64,000 nt of DNA, taken from CAVVKW01 sp963761705 (GTDB lineage: Bacteria; Verrucomicrobiota; Verrucomicrobiia; Chthoniobacterales; JAATET01). Positions 9,280 to 15,885 of the stretch are shown here, one piece after another. The notes below the pieces were generated by a model. That model was not told the DNA's origin. It saw only the letters and a list, made by a program, of their open reading frames with translations, and made no database searches. Made by a program: the position numbers and the translations under genes. Every line of letters begins with the position of its first letter. The first letter of the stretch is position 1. The DNA is taken from assembly GCA_963761705.1 (NCBI GenBank), contig CAVXHK010000002.1, positions 101,812 through 165,811 of the forward strand. Direction: 5' to 3'.

Positions 9280-10683
9280 CTACCAATCCCCCCACAACCA
9301 ATCAGCCGATTGCAGAAAAGCCCTCCGCGACGGCCGCTCCGAACTCCCGCCGTCGTCGTCCCGATCCCATCCCACCGAATACAACGAGAAATCTCCCCGC
9401 TCCTCGGCCCGATAACGCAGCGCCTCCCCCGCCATCAAATCTACCGGCTCCTCCGCCAAAAAATCCGGCACCAACTCCAACAGCTCTTCCGGCACCCGCC
9501 CCTCCGGCAATCGAAACCGCTCGATCGCGCAAGCCACTACCGCCATTTCAACCTGACTTTGGAAATACAGCGTCCGCCGCGCGGCCCCCGCGATCGACTC
9601 CCCCGCCAGCGTCGACAACGGCGTGATCATTCGCTTGAACGGATTTGCCCGCACCTCTTCCACGCCCAGATCGACCGCTTCGATCACCCCCGGTGCCCGC
9701 TGCGGATCGTCCATCGCTTCGATGATCACCTGATACAATCCGGCGATGTAAGCCGTGTCGTTTAAAACGAGTCCGCGCGGAAGATAATCGAACCAACCCA
9801 GCGCCGCACCCATCGACTCATCCGGGTAGGTCTCGGTCAACACCCCGAACCCCTCCTTGCGAACTCGTTCCAAAACTTGGTTCACGATCACGCGCTCCCC
9901 GCGCAGACTCTGCTGCAGATCCGCATTCAGATCGATTCCCCCAAGCTCTCTTCCAATGCGTTGCAACTTCCCATCGTCCCAGGCACCCCGCTCGATCCCG
10001 TCGGACACCACGCCAAGACCCATCACCACCAACGAGATCCGAACCAGATGCGCGATGAGAATCGGTGCCGCCCGGTTGCGATCCGCGATGTCCCACAGTA
10101 GCAGCAAATTCTCCAGCGCCGCATCCGACTCCCCCAGCTCAAGGTGGGCGAGAGCCTGCCGATTCAGCGACTGACCCAAACTCAAGCTCGTCGTGACTAG
10201 CCCGAGATTATTCGGAAACCCGTTCGAAAAATCGAGCGGCCAGCGAGTCCCGGGTCGCTCCGCCGCCGCGCGCACCTCGCCCCAGATCTCCCGCTGTGCC
10301 TCCACCGCCGCGACGATGATCCGCGCCGCCTCCGGATCATCGCCTCGAAACCCCGGTTGGACTGCCCTCGCCGCGTTGACCATGTGAGAGAACTCACGCT
10401 GAAACCCCCCGACAAATCGGTGCAGCTTCGACAATCGCATCTCGTCCCGCGGCTTCTCAAACGTCTCCGCGATGATCGGGGCCGCCGCGAAATTCAGCTC
10501 GTCCGGAATCGGCTCACCCTCGATTTCGGCCGGCGTCATCGGCTCTCCCAGCGCCACCAATCGCTCCCGCTCCGCCGCCCACACCCGCGCCCCACGCCAG
10601 TTCAGATACGAGAATCCAAGCACCCCCAACGTGATTCCGAGCGCTATCAGCGCCATCGCGATGCGAAGCAATTTCTTCATCAT
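9280..10683 (-). CDS. membrane-anchored hypothetical protein, paralog 3 of 3
   Basis: A 467-residue protein. MMKKLLRIAMALIALG opens a typical charged n-region plus membrane segment. It carries the family blocks GEPMTPAEIEGEP, ELNFAAAPIIAETF, GDDPEAARIIVAAVEA, LGQSLNRQALAHLELG, ACAIERFRLPEGRVPEELLEL and a final LYSVGWDRDDDGG. Its ATG overlaps the stop of the 113-residue gene upstream by four bases (ATGA), so the two are translationally coupled. It is the first of three tandem copies, and the divergence between copies is large, so the duplication is old. Function unknown. Confidence 0.72.
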   Translation of the reverse strand: MMKKLLRIAMALIALGITLGVLGFSYLNWRGARVWAAERERLVALGEPMTPAEIEGEPIPDELNFAAAPIIAETFEKPRDEMRLSKLHRFVGGFQREFSHMVNAARAVQPGFRGDDPEAARIIVAAVEAQREIWGEVRAAAERPGTRWPLDFSNGFPNNLGLVTTSLSLGQSLNRQALAHLELGESDAALENLLLLWDIADRNRAAPILIAHLVRISLVVMGLGVVSDGIERGAWDDGKLQRIGRELGGIDLNADLQQSLRGERVIVNQVLERVRKEGFGVLTETYPDESMGAALGWFDYLPRGLVLNDTAYIAGLYQVIIEAMDDPQRAPGVIEAVDLGVEEVRANPFKRMITPLSTLAGESIAGAARRTLYFQSQVEMAVVACAIERFRLPEGRVPEELLELVPDFLAEEPVDLMAGEALRYRAEERGDFSLYSVGWDRDDDGGSSERPSRRAFLQSADWLWGDW

Positions 10684-11021
10684 GATCTTGGTTTGATAAT
10701 AATGAGACTCTCCAGCTCGATCCGCCGCACCTCACGCGGCAACTCTCCCGTCTGAGCAAACCGTCTCGTCACCTCCCACCGCTCGACCGTCGCCGCCACG
10801 TTGATCTCCCCTCCTCCCGACGTCGGCAGGTTCGGAGTCGTAAAATGCAACGCAGCGATAACGAGCCAGGCCACCCCTACACCGCTCCACACAAATCGCT
10901 CAACTCCCCCGACCCAATTCCGGGCTCGTTGGTGACTTGCCAGGACCCGCCACCTCAGCGCGACCGGCACCTCCCGCAACCGGACGCGGCTCAGCAATTT
11001 TTCGGGATCAAGCGGATTCAT
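10680..11021 (-). CDS. small single-pass membrane protein, candidate anti-sigma partner
   Basis: A 113-residue protein with a basic N-terminal half (LLSRVRLREVPVALRWRVL), one membrane segment (WSGVGVAWLVIAALHF) and a periplasmic tail. The start overlaps the end of the ECF sigma gene by 14 bases, and its stop overlaps paralog 3. The position right behind an ECF sigma gene and the one-helix topology are what an anti-sigma factor would show, but no zinc anti-sigma HxxxCxxC motif is present, so the role is only a guess. Confidence 0.6.
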   Translation of the reverse strand: MNPLDPEKLLSRVRLREVPVALRWRVLASHQRARNWVGGVERFVWSGVGVAWLVIAALHFTTPNLPTSGGGEINVAATVERWEVTRRFAQTGELPREVRRIELESLIIIKPRS

Positions 11022-11505
11022 TTTCGGAAGGGAGACGCGCCGTCACCCGCAATTTGTCTATCGCGTAGCGATATCGGCTCGCCGCCGTGTTCGGCGAGAT
11101 CCCGAGAGTACGACCGACCTCCTGGAAGGTCTGCTTCTCCCAGATCTTCAAATGCACGACCGCCCGCTGTTCCCCCGGCAAGTGCGCCAGCTGCTCCAAC
11201 ACTCCCCGAGTCTCACCTTCCGCCTCGTCGCCCACCCAGAAGACGTCTTTCTCCCGCCCAAACTCCTCGAGCGCCGCCCGCCGCACCGACTCGCGCCGCA
11301 CCATCGTGACAAACGCGTTGTGCGCCGCCCTCAGTAAATAACGGCGCGGCTCCCTCATCAGCAATCGCGGCCTCCGCCCGATCCGCAAAAAGACCTCCTG
11401 CAGCAAGTCGCCAGCGTCGTGCTCCGAACCCGTCAGATTCACGAGAAACGCGAAAACCCGCGATCCGTGCTCGTCGTAAAGCTGTTCGAGTTGGCGGGAA
11501 TTCAC
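11008..11505 (-). CDS. ECF-type RNA polymerase sigma factor
   Basis: A 165-residue sigma-70 family protein with only regions 2 and 4. Region 2: LYDEHGSRVFAFLVNLTGSEHDAGDLL and QEVFLRIGRR, for -10 recognition and core binding. Region 4: LPGEQRAVVHLKIWEKQ and the helix-turn-helix TFQEVGRTLGISPNTAASRY, for -35 recognition. It heads a minus-strand run with a small membrane protein and three paralogous anchored proteins, with overlaps at the first two junctions, so it probably directs its own operon. The signal sensed is unknown. Confidence 0.88.
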   Translation of the reverse strand: MNSRQLEQLYDEHGSRVFAFLVNLTGSEHDAGDLLQEVFLRIGRRPRLLMREPRRYLLRAAHNAFVTMVRRESVRRAALEEFGREKDVFWVGDEAEGETRGVLEQLAHLPGEQRAVVHLKIWEKQTFQEVGRTLGISPNTAASRYRYAIDKLRVTARLPSENESA

Positions 11506-11622
11506 GGGGGAGGTCAGAGCGTTCTCGCAACAGGACGCCCAACGTCAGATTCTCGTCTAACTAAATCGAGCCTCCCATCCCCCGGCAATCCGCCTCCCAC
11601 CCCAAGTACGTAACTCTCCACA

Positions 11623-12312
11623 ATGAAGAAAATCCTCATCACCGGTGCTACCGGCGGCATCGGACGCGCCCTCATCGCCAAGCTCGCCGATCGCGACGAC
11701 GTCACCCTCGCCCTCACCGGACGCTCCGAATCCGGGCTCGCCGAACTCCCCGAAGTCGCCGCCAAACTCCCCGCCGACCTCATGACGCCCCACGTCGCCG
11801 CCAAGGTCGTCGAGGACGCCGCCGCCGCGATGGACGGCCTCGACTGCGTCGTCCACCTCTGCGGGGCCGGTCTCATCAAACCCATCGCCGACACGACCGA
11901 CGCCGAGTTCGCCACCACCGTCAACGTCAACCTCCGCACCACCTTCCTCGTCGCGCAGGCCGCCTGCAAAATCATGGCCGAACAGAAATCCGGCCTCTTC
12001 ATCGTCCCGCCGGGCATCCTCGGTAAAGCCGTCATGAAAAATGCCGCGGCTTACATCTCGAGCAAGTACGCGGTCACCGGCCTCATGAAAGCCTTCGCCG
12101 AGGAATACCGCCGCGCGAACATCCACTTCAGCCTCTTCTTCTTCGGCGGCGTCGCGACCCCGTTTTGGGACGACCTTTCCCTCAAGCTCGACCCGTCCAA
12201 AGTCATCTCGCCCGAAGTCGCCGCCGACGCGCTCCTCTCCGCCATCGACGCCCCACCCCACCTCGTCCTGGCCGAATACGTCCTCATGCCGGAAAGCCAC
12301 CAACTCGTCTGA
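11623..12312 (+). CDS. short-chain dehydrogenase/reductase (SDR) family protein
   Basis: A 229-residue Rossmann-fold protein. TGATGGIGR near residue 7 is the classical TGxxxGxG cofactor loop; LCGAG stands in for the NNAG block; YISSK gives the Tyr144/Lys148 pair. Normal length for a classical SDR. Oddity: about 13 residues before the Tyr, where the catalytic Ser is expected, the chain reads IVPPGILG with no Ser, so catalysis may be altered. It is a single plus-strand gene divergent from the sigma operon and convergent with the beta-lactamase-like gene. Substrate unknown. Confidence 0.85.
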   Translation: MKKILITGATGGIGRALIAKLADRDDVTLALTGRSESGLAELPEVAAKLPADLMTPHVAAKVVEDAAAAMDGLDCVVHLCGAGLIKPIADTTDAEFATTVNVNLRTTFLVAQAACKIMAEQKSGLFIVPPGILGKAVMKNAAAYISSKYAVTGLMKAFAEEYRRANIHFSLFFFGGVATPFWDDLSLKLDPSKVISPEVAADALLSAIDAPPHLVLAEYVLMPESHQLV

Positions 12313-12318
12313 GCCAAT

Positions 12319-12409
12319 CGGTTTTGAACAAAAGGTGACCCACAAAACGAAGGGATTCCACCCGGCCGCTGTCTTCGTCGTTGCTTCCGTGACCTTCTGG
12401 TCAAAACCG
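12319..12409. repeat. long inverted repeat between convergent genes
   Basis: Arms of 21 bases at 12319-12339 and 12389-12409 pair with three mismatches, around a 49-base loop. Both neighbouring genes end here, so a bidirectional terminator is possible. No U-tract follows a tight stem, and a small palindromic mobile element is the alternative. Confidence 0.65.
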
Positions 12410-12420
12410 TATTCGGAAAG

Positions 12421-13575
12421 TCACGCTTCCGCGTAAACCGCCCGCACCAAGGCCGCCGCACGGTCGCGCGGCAGCACACCCATGCCCATCTGATTCATCA
12501 CGTAGGCAAAGCCGATCCCCCGATCCGGATCCGCGAACGCCAGACTTCCGCCCGCACCCGGATGTCCAAACGCCCGGAGCGAAGGCCCGAAAGTTTCCCG
12601 CATTTTTGTCCCGCCGTTCCCCACCGGATCCCGCATGAACCCGACCGAAAACGCCGTGTCCTGCAGCAGCACTTTGTCCCGCCCCTGCGAGAGCGTGGTC
12701 GACATCTGCTTCAGCGTCTCTCCTTCAAAATACTTGACGCCGCCCCAGACGCCGCCATTCGCGAGCATCGCGTAAAACTTCGCCAGCGCTCCCGCCGTCG
12801 CGATCCCGCCCATCGACGGCAGCGAAGCTCCGCGAATCGCCGGACTGTTCATCGACGTAGCCCCGAGCGTGCCGCCCGGTGAAGCGAACGACCGCCGCGA
12901 CAGCGACGACGGATCCCCCATCGCCTCCAGAAAATCGTCCTGACCATCCAAGCAACCCGTCCCCCGGGCCGCGATCATCTGCGCCACCCGGTCATGATGT
13001 TCCTCCGGCAGCCCGATCCACGCATCCAACCCGAGCGGTTCCGCGAACACCTCCCGCCAATACGCTCCCAGTGTGTCCCCAGCCGCCAAGCGCCGCACCA
13101 TTTCATCCACGACGAACCCAAACGTCCGCGGCCCGTATCCATGCGCTTCCTCCGACCACTGCGGCGCCTGGCGTTCGATTGCCCGCGCCACCCCGTCATG
13201 ATCCAGCACGGAGAGGTCCTTCGCGTCCAGCGCACTCAAGCCCGCCCGGTGCGAAAGCACCTGCCCTACGGTAATCGCTTCCTTCCCGCATTGTCCGAAT
13301 TCCGGCCAAAATTCCGCCACCCGCGCCTCCACCGGAATCCCCCGCTCCGCCAGTGCGTGCAGCACGCACGCCGACGCCAGTCCCTTCGTCGCCGACCAGA
13401 TGAGAACCAACGTATCGTCCGTCCAAGCTTTCGTCAGCGCCAGATCGCGATAGCCCCCAGAAATCCCCACCAGCGGACCGTCCGCGTCCCACACCGCCAC
13501 CGCCGCACCCACTTCTCCGTGACGCTCAAAATTTTCTTCAAACGCCGCCCGCAACCTTTCCACTAAGTCGCTCAT
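12421..13575 (-). CDS. serine hydrolase of the class C beta-lactamase / EstB family
   Basis: A 384-residue cytoplasmic-looking protein with no signal peptide. Seen: the nucleophile tetrad SATK (S61-K64), a Tyr147 in HGYGPRTFGF at the second motif position, VLSHRAGL before it, and a late GHPGAGGSLAF in place of the KTG/HGG box. This pattern fits EstB-type esterases and DD-peptidase-like hydrolases better than true beta-lactamases. It is translationally coupled to the TPR gene upstream (ATGA overlap at 13572-13575). Substrate unknown. Confidence 0.87.
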   Translation of the reverse strand: MSDLVERLRAAFEENFERHGEVGAAVAVWDADGPLVGISGGYRDLALTKAWTDDTLVLIWSATKGLASACVLHALAERGIPVEARVAEFWPEFGQCGKEAITVGQVLSHRAGLSALDAKDLSVLDHDGVARAIERQAPQWSEEAHGYGPRTFGFVVDEMVRRLAAGDTLGAYWREVFAEPLGLDAWIGLPEEHHDRVAQMIAARGTGCLDGQDDFLEAMGDPSSLSRRSFASPGGTLGATSMNSPAIRGASLPSMGGIATAGALAKFYAMLANGGVWGGVKYFEGETLKQMSTTLSQGRDKVLLQDTAFSVGFMRDPVGNGGTKMRETFGPSLRAFGHPGAGGSLAFADPDRGIGFAYVMNQMGMGVLPRDRAAALVRAVYAEA

Positions 13576-14039
13576 GCAAAATCCGGCATCACCTTGAGGT
13601 CAGGATCCAACTTCGCGATGTGCCGAAATTTGTCATCCATCCGAAAACTAATCTCCAACGCGTGCTGCGCGTCCTCGATGTTCCCCAAGACGGCGTCGTA
13701 GCACCCCATGTTGTAATAGTACGTCGCCTCCCGCAGCAGTGAAGCCGGTCCGCGAAGCAGTAGGTCCTTCGCCTCCCGCGTCCGGTCCAGCTCGTGCAAA
13801 CAGAACGCCCCGTGGATGTATCCCGTCGTTTCCCCGGCAAATAATTCGCAAAGCTGCTCGCACACCTCCAGCGCCCCCGCCCACCGCCGACCCCGCATCA
13901 GCACAAACAGCCGCACCTGTAGCACCTCCTGCAGAGCATTTTCCTCCGCCGACAACCCATCCAGCTCAACGAGAGCCTCATCGGTCATCGCCAATTCCAC
14001 GTAACCCTGCGCCGCCAAAAGAGTTCGCTCCATCCCCAT
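13572..14039 (-). CDS. TPR-like helical repeat protein
   Basis: A 155-residue all-helical protein with tetratricopeptide-like pairs: YVELAMTDEALVELDGL, RRWAGALEVCEQLCELF, YIHGAFCLHELDRTREAKDLL and YYYNMGCYDAVLGNIEDAQHAL. No signal peptide or catalytic motif; such proteins usually mediate protein contacts. Its stop overlaps the start of the beta-lactamase-like gene by four bases, so the pair forms an operon. MGMERT and MERT are both possible starts. Confidence 0.75.
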   Translation of the reverse strand: MGMERTLLAAQGYVELAMTDEALVELDGLSAEENALQEVLQVRLFVLMRGRRWAGALEVCEQLCELFAGETTGYIHGAFCLHELDRTREAKDLLLRGPASLLREATYYYNMGCYDAVLGNIEDAQHALEISFRMDDKFRHIAKLDPDLKVMPDFA

Positions 14040-14077
14040 CGCAAACCACCATCACCAACCCGCCCAAAAAAATCAAC

Positions 14078-14137
14078 TGGGGAGCGCGGGCGCCTCGCCT
14101 GCGAGCGGCAAATCGAGCGCAGCGAGAGAGCCGACCG
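14078..14137. repeat. TGGGGAGCGC repeat, copy 4
   Basis: TGGGGAGCGCGGGCGCC begins the unit, followed by GCGAGCGGCAAATCGAGC and CAGCGAGAGAG. It lies in the divergent gap between the TPR gene and recJ and shares its first 12 bases with the other copies. Confidence 0.5.
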
Positions 14138-14181
14138 CATTCGACGTTCACACGACCACCCCCACCCGCTACCTTCCTCCG

Positions 14182-15873
14182 ATGCAGCGACGTTGGATTC
14201 TCCCCACCCCCGGCGACCCCGCTGCCATCAGCGACCTCGCCCATACCTTTCACCTCCCCCCCTTCATCGCCGGCCTCATCGCCGCCAAGGGATTCGCCGA
14301 CGAAGACTCGGTCTCCGAGTTCCTCCAACCGCGCCTTGCCCGACTCCGCGATCCCAATCTCCTACCCGAAATGCCCGCCGCCGTCGCGCGCATCGAAGCC
14401 GCCCTCCGCGCCAACGAACGCATCGCCCTCTACGGCGACTACGACGTCGACGGCGTCACCTCACTCACCATTCTCCACCGCGTCCTCCACGCTTACGGCG
14501 GGCGCGTCGACAGTTTTCTCCCCCACCGAGTCGACGAAGGCTACGGCCTCAGCGCCGCCGGGATCGATCGCTGCCTCGAGCTCCACCTTCCCAATCTCCT
14601 CATCGCCGTCGACTGCGGCACGAATTCCAACGCCGAAATCGCCACCCTCCGAGCGCGCGGTATCGACGTCATCGTCCTCGATCACCACGAGCCCGACGGC
14701 GATCGTCCCGATTGCACCGCCCGCGTTAACCCCAAGTGCGGCGGCAGCGATTTCCACTACCTCTGCAGCGCCGGCATCGCTTTCAAGACCGCGCATGCAC
14801 TCCTGAAAAGCACCCCCCTCCCCGGCTTCGATCTCAAAAACCTTCTCGACCTTGTCGCCCTCGCCACGCTCTGCGACCTCGTACCCCTCGAAGGCGAAAA
14901 TCGGGTTCTCGTCCGCCACGGCCTCCGCCAGATGGAGGTCACCCGGTGGCCCGGCCTCGCCGCCCTCATGAGCATCGCCAGCGTCAAGCCGCCCGTTCGA
15001 TCCGCCGACGTCGGCTTCCGCCTCGGCCCCCGCATCAACGCGACCGGGCGCCTCGGCACCGCGCAGGATTCGCTCACCCTGCTTCTCACCAACGACCCGC
15101 TCGAAGCCGCCACCCTCGCCACCAATCTCGACGCGCAGAATCGCGAACGTCAATCCGTCGAGCGCACCGTCGCCCTCGAAATGGAGAGCTGGATCGAAGA
15201 AAATTTCGATCCCGCCCGCGACTCGACCATCGTCGCCGGACGGCGCGACTGGCACACCGGCGTCCTCGGTATCGTCGCCTCCCGCGTCATGCGTCGCCAC
15301 CATCGACCTACGCTCGTCATCGGATTCGACGAGAGCGGTCAGGGCAAAGGCAGCGGTCGCAGCATCCGCGGCCTCTCCCTCGTCGAAGCTCTTGGCCTCT
15401 GCTCCGACCACCTCGGCAACTTTGGCGGCCACGAGATGGCCGCTGGTCTCAACGTGCACGAAGAGCAGTTCGAAGCCTTCCGCTCCGCCTTCGAGTCCGC
15501 CGCCCGCTCCCTCCTCGGCACCGACGCCCTCATTCCCACCCTCCGCTTGGACGCCGAAGTCCCCCTCGCCTCCTTCGACGAAGCCTTCCTCGAGAGCCAA
15601 GCCTTGCTCGAACCTTTCGGCATGTCCAATCCCCAGCCCGTCCTCCTCGTCCGCAACGTCGTCCCCACCGACACCCCCCGCGTCCTCAAGGAGAAGCACC
15701 TCCGCTTCGACCTCCCCGCCGGTCGCCGCTCCCTCGCCGCCATCTTCTTCAACGGAGCCACCGACGACCTGCCAAGCCCGCCCTGGGACATCGCCTTCCA
15801 CCTCGAACGCAACGAATGGAACGGCCGCGTCAGCGCCCAGATGCAGATCCTCGACATCCGCGCCGCCGCCTAG
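14182..15873 (+). CDS. recJ: single-stranded-DNA-specific 5'-3' exonuclease RecJ
   Basis: A 563-residue DHH-superfamily nuclease that degrades single-stranded DNA 5' to 3' in recombination and mismatch repair. Seen: YGDYDVDG at residues 84-91 and VLDHHEP with D167-H168-H169 (metal ligands), then DLVALATLCDLVPL and GFRLGPRINATGRLG, and in the DHHA1 part GGHEMAAGL. The length matches bacterial RecJ. The start (ATG 14182) lies close to the expected N-terminus. recG follows after 12 bases, so both repair genes are probably one transcript. Confidence 0.95.
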   Translation: MQRRWILPTPGDPAAISDLAHTFHLPPFIAGLIAAKGFADEDSVSEFLQPRLARLRDPNLLPEMPAAVARIEAALRANERIALYGDYDVDGVTSLTILHRVLHAYGGRVDSFLPHRVDEGYGLSAAGIDRCLELHLPNLLIAVDCGTNSNAEIATLRARGIDVIVLDHHEPDGDRPDCTARVNPKCGGSDFHYLCSAGIAFKTAHALLKSTPLPGFDLKNLLDLVALATLCDLVPLEGENRVLVRHGLRQMEVTRWPGLAALMSIASVKPPVRSADVGFRLGPRINATGRLGTAQDSLTLLLTNDPLEAATLATNLDAQNRERQSVERTVALEMESWIEENFDPARDSTIVAGRRDWHTGVLGIVASRVMRRHHRPTLVIGFDESGQGKGSGRSIRGLSLVEALGLCSDHLGNFGGHEMAAGLNVHEEQFEAFRSAFESAARSLLGTDALIPTLRLDAEVPLASFDEAFLESQALLEPFGMSNPQPVLLVRNVVPTDTPRVLKEKHLRFDLPAGRRSLAAIFFNGATDDLPSPPWDIAFHLERNEWNGRVSAQMQILDIRAAA

Positions 15874-15885
15874 CCTCACCCGCCC

